NCBI GenBank assembly: GCA_013397115.1
Contig: VWZW01004026.1
Coordinates: 124,652-188,651, forward strand
DNA length: 64,000 nt
Source of the DNA: Edolisoma coerulescens
Lineage: Eukaryota; Chordata; Aves; Passeriformes; Campephagidae
Direction of reading: 5' to 3'
Made by a program: the position numbers and the translations under genes. Position 1 is the stretch's first letter. Each line of letters begins with the position of its first letter. The notes below the pieces were generated by a model, which worked only from the letters and a program-made list of their open reading frames with translations, was not told the origin of the DNA and did not search any database. This document shows positions 26,539 to 39,400 of this stretch, piece after piece.

Positions 26539-28489
26539 TTCCTGGTGATTGATGAAACATCACAGGAGCTGATTTTCACTGAGAGAAGTCACAGTTAGAC
26601 ACGTTAAGAAATTTCAGGGGTCCTGGAGACCATGAGCAAGTGCATCAGTGCACCTCTGACCTTTCTGTCACTTCAGTCAAGACTGCAGGGGGTAAGTAAG
26701 CAAATGTAGGCAACACTCAGAAGCCTATGAAGTGTGGAGATTTGTAGTAACTAAGAAAATCCCAGAGAAATGCATTACACTGCCACTAGTCCAGTTTAGA
26801 CAAGGTTGATTTTGAGCTTACACTGCAGTAATGACCACCTCATTGTGTCTGCTTTCCAGTTCCCGGTACACAGATAGCATCTGGCAGCCTTCTGACTTGC
26901 TCAGAACAAAGTATATCAAGGTTTTCCCTGGGTTTAGAATTGTTCTTGACTCCTTATTTTGCTTTTTCTACATGAAAGAGTTCATCTTTTTGTCAGAAAA
27001 AAAAAAAATCAAGAAATAAACAATACTCGTAGTTATTTAAAGTTAAGTGATTATGTTATTTAAAGATAAAGCATACAAAGTCTTGAGTTGTTTTTCTTTT
27101 TGCCTTTTTCTTTGAAGTTGTTTAAATACTGGGTCCATGGTGTTAATATAAAAATATAATATAGGGGAGGCTTTTCTTTTTCCTTCCAGCACTGGAGGAA
27201 ACTTCTTTGTAATAAAGAGGAGTACAGAAATCTAGAATAAAGGTCTCAGCTTACAGGGCAACTGAGCCCCTATGTTTCAGCACCCAGTAAACGCCAAATG
27301 ATGGATTAAAACTGGCAGACAAGAATGACTGGCAACATGTTCAAACAATTCACAAAATACAACAGGGCATGTCATTGTTGGTGAAATTCTTGTGACTGCC
27401 AGATGTCATTCAGGTTTGCACTTGATAATTCATGGAAAACACTACATTTTTTCTGTTCAGTAAGAAAATATAAAATTGTCTCTACACTCACAGTTGCCAG
27501 CATTAAAAGTAATAATGATCTTTGAATTCTATCTAAGATATTTTTGATATCAAGTAGCCTAATGATAGTTGACTGTCACTTGTAACACACAGCATTTCTG
27601 ATAAGAAATGCAACCATGCTGGTGAAAATTGCATTAAGATAAATACCCATCATGTATTCAGTTATATCAGTATAAAAATTTTCGAAATAAAATGAACATC
27701 CGTTCAACAGACCTCAAAATGGATTAATTGTGTACAAATAGACTTCCTGTGAAACTTCCAAGGGCACAGTTCATTTTCACCCTGATGAATAAGTCATATA
27801 TTATATTACCATTATGTCTACCGTTTACTTTAAAGATCTCTCCTTATTTATGCTTTTTGGATAAATTAAAAGTATCTAAATCATGAGACCTGATCAAACA
27901 AGAGCACAATGATTCATTCATACTTTTTCTTATGAAGTTCTGTTACACCATCCCATAGATGAAATGTCCCAAAAATAAGTTCTCTCCTTGCCTTGTGACA
28001 TGCCATTAAAAAACTATATAAACTGTATGGTACTAAAAAGCTTGGTGTCTGATGCAGCCATGTAGCTGTCATGTCACTATAAATGCATCTTCATTATTTT
28101 ATTAATGGCTTTTAAAGATTTCTGTGCTTTAAAGAGCACACACTAGTTCGGTACTATATGCTGTGGGGAGGGGCAATGTCACAAAACAAATTGTTCATAG
28201 GAATAAGAGCTACAATAGTAGCTTATTCTTGAACTTTGGATCTCTTTAGAAATTACAAATATCTCACAGTTTCTGGTATGTGAGGACCAGATGGCTCTGC
28301 TTTGGGATAGTAAAAAATACAATCCCAAGACAGCATTCAGCAGATGTCTAGGGAGCAGCTCCAGCTGACCAAGCAGGTTTGCCCTTCTTTCACTTCACAC
28401 AGCCAAATCCAGGAATGATGTGAGACAATGGAATAAGCCATAATCACTATGGCTACTGAGTATAGAGAAAATTATGTAAAGACTTTAAG

Positions 28490-28518
28490 CAAACAAATAA
28501 ACAAATAAACAAATAAAA
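28490..28518. repeat. (AAACAAAT)n simple repeat
   Basis: Three to four units of AAACAAAT. An ambiguous base lies just downstream at 28532. Confidence 0.9.
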
Positions 28519-28555
28519 TTCAAACCTCAAANAACCTCAAGCCCCCATTGTTTTG

Positions 28556-28575
28556 TTTTTTTTTGGGGGGGGGGG
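28556..28575. repeat. T9-G11 homopolymer junction
   Basis: A run of nine T is followed directly by eleven G. Error-prone for sequencing; the exact length is unreliable. Confidence 0.9.
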
Positions 28576-29920
28576 AGAAATGGAAGGGGTAGGAAAGTGG
28601 CACAGGGAAAGAAGCAATTGGATTTTCTTTTTTAATAAGAGAGAAAAAATTCTGTTGTCCTGGCGGAGGTGCTTATTTCCTTATCAACTACAATAACTGA
28701 ATTTGATAACTACAGCTGTTGCTTTAACTGGAAGTATATTGTTTATGTTTGCATAGTGTTTGGATGAGATCTCCAGAAGGCCTAAATCAATACAAGTCTA
28801 CTGACCCAAATAGCACTTTTGGTTTTTAGACTATTTGGGGATCACCTGACACCACTTTTTTTTTTTTTTTTTAAATTAGAAGCAATGAAAGAAAAGCCTG
28901 CATTTTTATTTCTGTGACTGACATTCTAATAGAAATTTGAACATAAATAGCACCTGGAATACTGTACAGGCATTAAAGAAAAAACCAAATAACTAAAAGG
29001 AGGATTTTGCAGTAAAACTAGACTAAAACACAAGAGAGATTTGGTTATACTCACAATCTTCTTATATATTCTGTTTTTAACTCTAAGCAAGTTGTTTCCT
29101 TCCTCACCATTTCAGTTTACTGGAAATTTAAGACATAGGATGAGAGCAAAATTCACTCCAGTAGGATCTACATCTGCTTCTCCCTTTCCAAGTCCAGATA
29201 CATCCCACAAAAGCCTTGTACACTCACCAAGCTCCTGTTGCTCTGTGCTTTGAATCATTATTTTAAGGGAAAACCAGACGAGCGTCTTCCAAAGGAAACT
29301 CACAAAATACTAGTCTAAATAAGCAGAGGAACTGTGGTTTTGAGATGGCCTACATGAAGGTGAAAATGCATTGAGAATGTTGATTGGAAACATGGGAGGG
29401 AGAATATTTCAAATATGCCCCTTATATTCAAAATGCAAGTTGTTTTTTCTGACATGGAGTGTAATACTGTATTTTCTGTTCTCCATGGGGAAATTACATC
29501 ACAAAGTATCTCTGTGGCAGACCTTATTTTGTTGGCGATCCTACGGAAAACCCAGTGGTGAAAGAATAATGGGTGATAAACAATTTTTTTACTCACATTG
29601 TTGGCCCTTCCAGAATTGTCTGAATTTTGTTTTTGCAATACTTCTACAAAATTATGCAATTTCCTATTGCTGTCTTTGAGCTTCAGTTTTCTTTGCAAAA
29701 GTTTGACATCATTTGTTAGCTTTAAGCTCTTATTTGCACTTTTTTTATTTTTAGGAAAGTTAAATCACCCTTGAACTCTAGATTTTATTGCTAAATTGCC
29801 TTTTGAGGAGGAATCATTGCAGTCAGACGGTTTCAGACTCCAAAGCCATCTGTTGTTGGTGGTATTACACACATAGGATTTGATCTTCATCTCTCAGGTG
29901 TAGACACATATTACACCAGC

Positions 29921-29925
29921 ATGAT
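29921..29925. repeat. Target-site duplication ATGAT (left copy)
   Basis: Five bases identical to 30946-30950, directly abutting the LTR. A 5-bp duplication is what ERVL-class integrases produce. Confidence 0.8.
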
Positions 29926-30109
29926 TGTTGTGGTTTTACACTGGCCCAACACCAGGCACCCATGAGAGTCACTCGCTCACCCTCCCTTGCCACAGCTGGG
30001 CAGAGGACAGAAAGAAAAAAAAGTTAACAAAGACTTCATGACTTGAGATAAGGACTGAGAGGAAACACTTCAAGGGTAAAACAGGCTTAACTTAAAGTTA
30101 CTAAGTGAA

Positions 30110-30115
30110 TTTATT
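30110..30115 (-). promoter_or_regulatory. Poly(A) signal AATAAA of the ERVL LTR
   Basis: Canonical AATAAA on the minus strand (GCAATAAATTCACTTAG), about 185 bases before the LTR end. Confidence 0.7.
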
Positions 30116-30755
30116 GCTAACAGAGTCAGAGGAGGATAATGACAAGTAAAAAAAACCCTTAAAACACCTTTTCCCCCCAGCCCTTCCCTTCTTCCCACAG
30201 ACAGCACAGGAAGACAGGGCATGGGGGTTTTGGTCAGTTAATCACCAAGATCTCCTTCTGCTGCTCCAGGAGAGGAGTCCTTCCCCTGTGAGGCCATGGG
30301 GTCCCTCCCACAGGAGACAGTTCTCCGTGAACCTCTCCAATGTGGGTCCACTCTCACAAGCAGCAGCCACACTGCACCTCCTGCAGCCTGAGCCCCTCTT
30401 ACAGGCACATGGTCCTCCCAAAACTGCTGCATCATGGCTCTCTCTTTCCATGGGGTGCAGCCCTCCAAGGACAGGCTGCTCCAGCCTGGAAGCAAGGGCC
30501 CTCTCTTTGCACTGGGTCTTCCACTGGAACACAGCCTCCTCCAGGCATCCATCTGCTCCAGCACAGGCACCTCCCTCACAGGCTGCGGGTGGATCTCTGC
30601 ATCCCACATGGACCCATGGGCTGCACGGGGACAACCTGCTTCACCATGGTCATCACCATGGCCTGCAGAGGAACCTTGGCTCCAGTGCCTGGAGCACCTC
30701 CTCCCCCTCCTTCTTCACTGACTAGACGCCAAACCTTGTGACTTTGATTTTATTC

Positions 30756-30766
30756 TTAAATATGTC
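30756..30766 (-). promoter_or_regulatory. TATA-like box of the ERVL LTR
   Basis: On the minus strand CATATTTAAG lies about 180-190 bases from the LTR start, as in related LTRs. Activity cannot be judged. Confidence 0.5.
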
Positions 30767-30945
30767 ATCACAGAGGCAATACCAGCCTCTCTCATTAGCC
30801 CAGTTTTGGCCAGCAGCATGTCCATCTTCAGAGCCATCAGCCATTGGCTCTGCTAGACACGGTGGAAACTTCCAGCAGCTTCCTCACAGGAGCCATCTTT
30901 GTGGCCCCCCTGCTACCTAAAACCAGGCTCTGCCAAACCAATACA

Positions 30946-30950
30946 ATGAT
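30946..30950. repeat. Target-site duplication ATGAT (right copy)
   Basis: Identical to 29921-29925; marks the right integration boundary. Confidence 0.8.
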
Positions 30951-32379
30951 TAATTCCTAAATTTGAAGGAACAACCCATCCTGACAGTTTATATCAGTAG
31001 ATTAGGAAGGTTTTAGATACTCTAATTGAAATTATTGAACCATGGGTGTAAACCCAGAGAAAAAGTGCCTTTCTGAATGGATGACACTCTTACCAAATAT
31101 ATTTATAAATGATGTCTTACGGAGAATTGATTGCTATTCGTATTCACAGTGCATTTGATATTTAAGAGTCACAAGCTCCTGTAATCTATGTATATATATT
31201 CTGATGCAGTTATCATCTTCTGATTTTATCTGTTTAAAGACTCCCATTGACCTCAGGGAACTGTTGAGCCATATATAAACAGTAAGGCCTGACATGACAA
31301 ATCTCAAATGTGACACAGGATTGTAATAAAAAAAAAGAATTATGTATGCATGTAAAACATTGCACCAAAAATCTTTATAGTGCATTTTCAAGAACTGTGA
31401 GATCAAATTTGTATGGACAGAGGTCAAGCATGGTGGATTTCTTATACTCACTATGTGCAGTTGGGCTTTTCACTTTTCTGGTAAATATACAACTTTACTG
31501 TCACCTGTCTTTATGTCACATTTTGCTTGTCATGTTTCCTTCCTTCCTTCCTTCCTTCCTTCCTTCCTTCCTTCCCTATATTACCAGCGTCCCTCAAAGT
31601 AGAAGTCTGGAAAAACCCTAAAAGAAAATTTCAAATTTTGGATAATTTGAAAATTGCGCATGCTTGGTACAGGAAGAGAAGAAAAAATCAAGGCAGTAGT
31701 TTATTTACACAAATTTGTATTCTGGCATTCACCAGAGGAGGTATGATAAAGGCATGCTTGCTCAATAGTCCTTCCTATTTTTTCCTGAAAGCAAAACTGA
31801 GGCAAAAATAAGCACATAAAGAAATCAGCGTTGATTTAGCCTTCTGTTCCCTTAAGGAGTCTAAGATTGGAAGGCAGATAAACAGTAAAATAGGACAAGA
31901 TCATATCTCAAAATATCTCTTGCCTTTCAAACAATGCTTCTACTTATTTGCTCACTTTTATAACCAATTTTATCTTTGTTATTATCCTTGTCTTCTCATA
32001 TTTCATACGGACTGGGAAAATCGCCAGTGAATTAATAAAAGCAAAGGAAAAGTTTCCAAGTAGGAAACAGTCATGCAATTTAAATCCTAAGGTAGTGGAC
32101 TGCAGAATCACTGATAATCACAGATTTTGTTAGAACAATTTATTCTGTATAAGCTCCCAAAAGAATTACCTGAACTATCTTTCAGGTTTATATGTAATAT
32201 TGAGGATATATTAGAGACTTAATGTACTCTTTTCAATAATAAGCTTCTGATCAATCAAATTAAAGTTCCTCCCCTGTGTAGAGGATCCCTATAGCATAAA
32301 AAGAGCAAATTACACATCACTGGATTTTGATCCTTTCTTTACAAAATTTTTGCATTGCTATGCAGTGCTTGTGTGTGAC
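30951..32379. other. AT-rich unassigned DNA
   Basis: No supported gene. Frames at 31134-31451 and 31310-31621 overlap on opposite strands and lack domains; part of the second is simply the TTCC microsatellite. Confidence 0.5.
31535..31576 (+). repeat. (TTCC)n microsatellite
   Basis: About ten TTCC units without interruption. Confidence 0.97.
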
Positions 32380-32645
32380 TGGAACATCTGTAGGGGGAGA
32401 GGCAAGGTCAGGTGCCAGATTCACCACCATGGAAGAGGCTCTCATTCACACCACGGCTTCTGCACACGCAGAGCTCCTAAAGGGCAGGCAGTGTGTGGTG
32501 ATGAGGACATCAGAGAGCTGCTGGGGAAGGCTGGGTTGCCTCTACGTTGGGGACGTATCAAGTGCCAGGAGTAGATGCTGCAGCTGAGACACTGAGTGTA
32601 TGGTGGGACAGCAATGAGAGCAGCGTGCTGGAGTTGCATTGGCCT
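32380..32645. other. GC-richer patch of unknown origin
   Basis: A ~265-base block clearly richer in G and C than its surroundings, open in more than one frame on both strands (70-86 codons), with no family I recognise. An 8-base word TTGCATTG occurs just before it (32350-32357) and at its right end (32634-32641), which would fit a transposon duplication but may be chance. Options: decayed mobile element, old retrocopy, or exon remnant. Confidence 0.4.
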
Positions 32646-33351
32646 CCCAACCATTTAGGGTTACATGAATTCCATTTTAATAATTTGAAGTTGAAATTAA
32701 TCAGGAAGAAATAGGCTAATTATCATCTCTGGTAGTAACTAATCACACATTTAAAGATATGTGGCACTTAGCTCAGTGGTTTTGTTCCAGCACAGAGTGT
32801 CTTTGAAGCAGTCAAAAAAGACTAGATTAAATCTTGCTGGCTTACAGGCAGTCTTACAAAAATTAATTAAATAATCAATATATTAACTGTATGTGCATTA
32901 AATTACTGAATATTAAGTAACTTGATTTCTTAAGAAATGTCTTTCCAGACATGACCTTTGTTCAGTCACTAGGGCTTTTTTTATTACATTACTTTTTCTT
33001 CTTTGTAGGACATAATTTGACAGATCTTTGCAATAAGTTCAAGTCCCATGTTGCTTACAAAATTCTGAGATAAGCTTCAACAGACATTTTAAAAAGAACA
33101 TCAATGTTTCGGAGCCCTCCAGTTAGATTCCTGTAGATGCAAATGGGATAAAAAAATATATATATATATTTAAATGAGATCTTGATGGAAAAAAAGATCT
33201 GTAAAGGAAGCAAAGAGTTTCTTGTCTCAACTTCAAGGAAAGTCATGGCAGAATTTTGAAGTCTGACTAAGAGCTCTTTGGCAGTTCAGCAAGAAGCACT
33301 AACTCATTTTAGTAAGATTCACGTGGTTATAAATTGCAGCTGGTTGCCAGC
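32646..33351. other. AT-rich unassigned DNA
   Basis: No gene seen. A short (TA)n run lies near 33156-33169. Confidence 0.5.
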
Positions 33352-33424
33352 TTTTGATTGGACTAGATAATCTCCAGAGGTGCTTTCCAACTATAACAGT
33401 TCTGTGATTCTGTGATTTTGTGAC
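33352..33424 (+). mobile_element. CR1 LINE 3' tail fragment
   Basis: Only the last ~70 bases of a CR1 remain. They comprise GGACTAGATAATCTCCAGAGG (33360-33380), TTTCCAACTATAACAGTTCTG (33384-33404), and then three tail octamers (TTCTGTGA, TTCTGTGA, TTTTGTGA) at 33400-33423. The octamer tail identifies avian-type CR1 and fixes the plus orientation. Confidence 0.9.
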
Positions 33425-36400
33425 CTTCAGGTGTAAGTAATGTGAGATGTCAATAAACTGTATGTATCACTTGCCCTTTTGCCAGATAATGCTACAAGAG
33501 TAGTTCATACCGTACCAGAACGGGAAATGCTTCCCAAGCCCTGCTGAGCAGAGGGATTGTTTTCTGGATAGGGTGTTATTCTTCACAAACACAGTTTCTG
33601 GATGGCTCAGCAAAGTTGCATGTAGAGGCCAACTGTTAGCACACATTTTATAACTTTACTGTTCATTGGAGCACGAAAGATCTAACAGGATGCAAATGGT
33701 CATCCTTGTAGATAAGAATTGATCAGAAAATTCACAACTGGAGAAACTGCTGGTGGGAAATTATTGTACAATGTCATTGAAACCAAGTGAGTTTTGCTAT
33801 AAATGAGCGAGAGAAGAAATATTGGGCTTTTGTGAGAGCTAAATTGCATTGCATGGTGGTTGTCAGCCTGTCAGTGAATGAGATTAAAGCAATTCCTACT
33901 GTATAGATCTGTCCAGAAACATAATCTAGGAGAAAATGCTTAGATGAAAACTATAAAAACTGCAGTTAGACTGTAAAATCTAATCAGCATTGATTGGTTG
34001 AAGGTTTAGGTTTTCTGCACTAAGTTTTTTTAATTCTTTTTTGGTTTTAATAGGTCTTATGGTGGGATTTGAAAGGAGTAAAAACACAATCATTGATTTT
34101 TCTTTTTAATCTAGAGTCTGCAAATATTTACAGAATTATGATTCCTTTCTTTTTATTTGTTTCTAATTATTTCCATTCAAGAACTTTTCCCGTGTCAGTA
34201 TGCACACACACTAAGCTATTATAGTCTTCATAATACTAATATTGTCATGTTTCTGATTTAATTACATTTACAGGCCAACACTTTTGTCTTAAAATAATTC
34301 TTTTTTAGAAAGATTAATCACAACATTGAAATTTGACACTAATAAGAGAACGCATAGATATTGCTTTAGCTGCATGACTTATACTCACCTGTGAAGTGGA
34401 TTTTTCTCTGCAAAATGGCACTGAGGTCGTAAAAGGCTTTCAGCAGTAGGAAAGCATTGCACTTCATGGATTTAAAATCGTTCTGAGTTTGTCTACTTTG
34501 TTATATTACACAATTGATTCTTTATTCCAGTATTACATGTGGAAGTTGCAAATTCAGTATACAAAAATCAGGAATTATCCCAAATTAACAATAGAACAAA
34601 TAGACAGTTCCCCAACAAAAGCCTCTAATACAGACTTTTAATCAACTCCAAAGGTTTTAGAGGTCAGGCTCTGGCAACCACGCCAACCAAGTCCTGGGGC
34701 ATGGGAATAAGCTAGTTAACTTTACCATGGCCTTTCACATGTTTAAACAAAAATAAATACATAAGTACTCTATTGTGTTAGGAATGATAACTGTACAGAG
34801 ATTTGGAAAAATCTTTCCCTAGTCTCCTTCACTGAAGAAGATGTTTGCCAAAATGTCAACGTGGTAAGTGAGGATTCAGAGGACATCCTCTTTACAAGGA
34901 GAAGATCAACACTAAATTTTGATCTGGTGTACATTTTACCAATTTAAAGTCTGACATTTGATAATGTTTACAAAGTCCTAAAAACATTTTTTGTATTTAA
35001 TTCAAATTATTAATTTAATCTACCCACATAAAATAGGTGAAATGAGAGAAAAATAATTATTGAGGTACACTGTAATTTTTTTTTCTGAAGTCCGTCAATC
35101 AGTCCAGTTAAATATATAACAGAAAATGCTTGCTCTATAGATTTTTTTAAGAATAAATGATGAGGCAATCTGATAGAAGTAGGGAAATCATTTTCTGCCA
35201 ATATTATTGCTTTTCTGTATGCAATTCCAGTTTACTATATTCCTGCTGTTTCAACACTGAGCCACACATGGAGAGACAGAAAAATCTGAGGGAGTCTGAC
35301 TTTTCATCCACACATTATTACCAATATGGATTAGTTATTAAAGTGCAGTTTCAAAATTTGGGAGAAATTTTCTAGTGAACTACTTAGGCCCTAAACTAAC
35401 ATGAAAAACATAAAATTGAGAAGTTGAATTTCTTTCAAATTATTAGAAATGGAGAGACACTTAAAAGGAACAGACACAGTAGTGAAGAGGAGAAATTCTC
35501 AGAAACTCTCTTACTGATGTGGTTTTCTAGCCTGAGTTTACAAGCATTCACAAGATGGTCTTACAACTTAGAAGAAATGTTCAAAGCCATTTGTAGTCAT
35601 CACAAAGCAGAAAAGAAGGGAACACTCTAAACAGGTAAAATGTCTTCTTCTACTTGAGAACAGGTTCTTCAACTAGAAGAATAGTCAGACACTAACAAAA
35701 CATTTATAATATTTAAATTCTTTCTGCCTGAGAACTAGGACCAGGAGGTCAAAATTAATCTCCAACACAACTTGATATTTTTAAAGTATTTTTATAATCC
35801 TGATTAACAGAAGACTTTTCCACCAGAGAGGAAAACAACCACTGTCAAATAGTAATTATAGATGCCAAATGCAGTAAAGTTGTCTATCCTTTTTCCACTG
35901 TACCTCAATACTATCTTCCTTAGCAATTTATCAGGATAAATACCCTGCAAGGGAAAAGCAGATATGGAGAGGAGAGCAAAAACTTGTTCGGATTACTTTG
36001 GGGTCTTTTTGAATTTGTAACAACCAAAATAAAAAAAAAAGCTGCCAGAAATTTTTTTTGAGCTATTCTTCAGTACCGAAATATAGTGGAGGACTAGAGA
36101 TAAGAAGACATTGAACCTCTGAAGCACCCAGCAGTAGTTACTGTGAGCTTCTCAGCTGAGCTCTGCCCCTACATCATTAACACTTCCTACATTGCTAGGG
36201 TAGTGTCAGACCTCACAATGCTCTTTGTCCTGAATTCCATCACCAGAGAAAGATTTTAAGAGCAGGCTGTCTGCTGAAATGCTCTAGAGAACAGTGTAGT
36301 TCAGTTTCTGATTTAGGCAGAAATTTTCATCCATTTCTCCCAGTGTTTGTAGACACATGCTTCAAACAGTCTGTACCCTAGACCAGTTGTCACTACAAAT

Positions 36401-39400
36401 AAACCAAAGTTATCTTTGCATACCATGTACTTATTTCCAGTTTGATTGGGAAACAGAGAGGATGAGCTCATAAAAGGAAAAGAACTTATGCTTCTCTGGC
36501 TCTTTTAATTTCTGTGGTAGTCCTCAGATATCCATGCTTGGTAAACTACCATTTGGATATTTGTCAGTTGGAAGAGGCTACATGAAGTTCTGTGATGCAC
36601 ATAAAAGTAATATTTTGTATTCTGGAAACTACAGTATTTGGGAATTTATTCAGATTCCATTTGGGTTTAGATATAGATACAGATAAATAATTAATTATGT
36701 TAATTAAAATAGTCTATTGATTTAAGTTTTCCTTAAACTAGTAGCACAAAACACAGTGCTACTTACTAATTTTTATTTGGCAAACTTTCAGCAGAAATAT
36801 GAAATAAGCAATGTGAGGAAGAGGGCTGTATTACTCCTTTAACATAACTGCATGGACTTAAAAATATTCTTTCATTGGCACTGCTAGATTCAGAAAAAGT
36901 GGTGCAAAGTTCCTGCCACAGCAGATTAAGCAACATCATTTTTAGTTGATGAGACCTGCCAATTATAGAATCTTTTTTTTTTTGTCATTATGACTCCTTT
37001 GGTGAGTGTTGGGGACACTAGTTTGGGGGTTCAAGTATTCCATTGGCTGATTAAAAAAACAAGTGATAAATGGCCCATCATCAAAAAGTAATTAAAATTA
37101 AGAATATTAATTCTTCCTCTGAAAAGTGAAGAAAAATTAACAGGTGAAGAAATAAGCAGCACTGAATACATTTTTGACCTACAATTGGTCCTTGCATCCT
37201 TCTGAATATTATTTTCATTATACCTCCCATTAAAAAACAGAGTGCAGTGCTATAAAGGAGCAAGGGGTAGAAGTTAAAAAAAAAATGGTCACGGATGACA
37301 AGAGTATAAAGTTATTTTGAAAATGCCATATAAAAAAAGAATATATAAAAAAAATTGGCAGGAGACAATCGCTAGTCTAAATAGAAAAAAAATAATGAGG
37401 TAAAGGAAATACCCATCAAAGATGAAAAATTTCTGAAGGAAAGAAAAAGCAAAGAATCATTCCACTGAGATTTGACAACATCAGGGAAATGTGTGAGATA
37501 TTAGCTTGTTCGGTACAAAGGCTGTAGAAAGGACAAACAACAGTAGGAGGAATGAAAATCTCTCTCAAGAAATAAATTACTTATTCACCAACCAGACTGA
37601 ACCCCGGTTATTGGTATTCCTCAGAGCCCTATTCCTGGAAAAATAGTGTTTGCTGTTCACAATAATTTCTCAGCTAAAACTTGATTCCACAGCTTTGCTT
37701 AAGCATTTTTCATCAGTTAACATCTCCCAGTCTCAGACACATTTTCTTTGAATAACTAGTCAACATGATCCATACAGTAGGTTAGAAACCTGAAAGCATT
37801 TTATGTGCACAATAAAATACATATTTCAATGGAATAATGTGAAAAACATTAAGACTGGAGAAACTAGGGGAAAATATCTTTGACTTTGATTGTAATGTCT
37901 TCTAGTACTTGGATTAAACTAACTTAAATCCTTGACTATTCCAGGAGCTGATTTTGTAACAATTTGATACTGCAGTAACATGGTGAGCCAAGACAATTTT
38001 TGAGCCATATTTAAAGGTCAGACCTTGTTTTCTCAAAGTTCGGGAGTAAAAAATGCGTATGTAGAAATGTGATATGTTTTAGGTGCAGTGGAGGGTTCTT
38101 CGTCAAGCTCACGGCTTTTCAAAGTTTGAGGAGCTCAGTCTAAAGTCCCAGTTGCTGAAGGGAGCACGTGCTTTCGACACAGTAAGAAAACTTGAGGCAG
38201 TATGGATCTTTTTACAAGGGTAATATCCATACTGTGTGAAATGGGGCTTTCTTGGGGATGCACCTGAAACCATGGAACTCTTGCTCCTGACAGCAAGTCA
38301 ATCACAAAACATGAAATACAACATGCTCTGTCTTCCCCATGGTAAATACAGATTGGTGAGAGCACTTCACCTGTTCTCTCTTCTTCTTCTCCTCCTCATT
38401 GTTCCCTGAATATCAGAAAAATGAAAAAGTAAACAACATCTGGTATGAAAGCACAAAAGAATAAGAATATATGTCTGGAGAAGTGTTTTAGTCTTCCATT
38501 AATCTTGAAAAATTAAGAACACTAATGGGGCATGTGTGAAGGAGAGAAGATACCTACAAAAGCTCTAAAATGTGTCTCTTTCGAGAATGATTTTTATGGG
38601 TTCATTAGTGTCACTAATAGATTCTCCAATAAATGAATTTTTCTTACTCTTAATAAATTCAGAATTGTAAGCCTTTAGTTAATGCCTAAACAGAGAGTCA
38701 AGATAGCAGAAAAAAAGCTGATAACCATCTTCACATCCACACATGGTGCTTTGTAGAGTGAAAATACAAAATATGCAGTGGATCTGCTGGACTTATAGAA
38801 AAGCCACAGTGTAAGAGACGTTCACAGTATGAACACAACATCTAATGCTTATTTACTTATCCTATAATGAGAAAGTTCCCAACCAGATGGTGTGACCAAG
38901 CCTCAGGAGTGTTCAGTGAGATGTCTGGGAATTGATGGGGCTTTTTCCAGCTGGAAATATAAAAACTAAACAAACAGAAATAAAACAACCCTCCAAATTT
39001 AGTAGAATGGACCATACCCTTCAATTCTCTCTTGCATGTCAGACAAAAATACAGAGAACTTCAAATAAAAATAGCATGACTTCAATTTTTAAATAGAAGA
39101 GTCATAAAAAAGCATATTGATTTTTTTCAGACATTTATAAAGTGAAAAAAAAAAATCTTTCTTCACACATATGCATGTACTGTATTCCTGCTGTCTATAA
39201 TATCCATACTGTTTTCTAACCATGGGGAAAGGTGCAGCTTCATTAAAACAAAAGTTTAAGTACAATTAGAATTCACCAGGATTTTTTTAGAACTACGGGA
39301 TGTGTTTGCTTACTATGAATTATTCTGGTTTTACTTTTGCTCAGACACAAAATGAAAATATACAAAGATTGTACTTTAACTGCTCTATTACACAGTTTAA

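Larger units (their letters stand above)
23133..29920. other. AT-rich unassigned DNA with simple repeats
   Basis: No supported gene. Frames are mostly below 80 codons. A pair of opposite-strand frames at 29315-29698 (127 codons) and 29371-29679 overlap and show no domain. Noteworthy items inside are given separately: gap 24494-24503, (TA)n at 26491, the AAAC/AAAT tract at 28490 and the T/G run at 28556. A T17 run is at 28856-28872. Confidence 0.5.
29926..30945 (-). mobile_element. Solo ERVL-type LTR, 1,020 bp
   Basis: A complete long terminal repeat of an endogenous retrovirus, on the minus strand. On that strand it starts TGTATTGGTTTGGCAGAGCC and ends ...ACCACAACA, giving the TG...CA ends of retroviral LTRs, and it is flanked by ATGAT on both sides. 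Read in that direction it has a TATA-like CATATTTAAG at about 30756-30766, a CATGG-rich middle, and the poly(A) signal AATAAA at 30115-30110. It then shows the GGTGCCTGGTGTTGGGCCAG end typical of songbird ERVL LTRs. No internal gag-pol sequence is present on either side, so it is a solo LTR left by recombination between two LTRs. The frames of 95-145 codons at 30238-30741 are chance frames of its GC-rich part. Family assignment is from recall. Confidence 0.88.

Noticed and set aside
30238..30741. Five overlapping frames of 95-145 codons on both strands
   Set aside because: They all lie within the non-coding ERVL LTR, whose GC-rich middle has few stops by chance.
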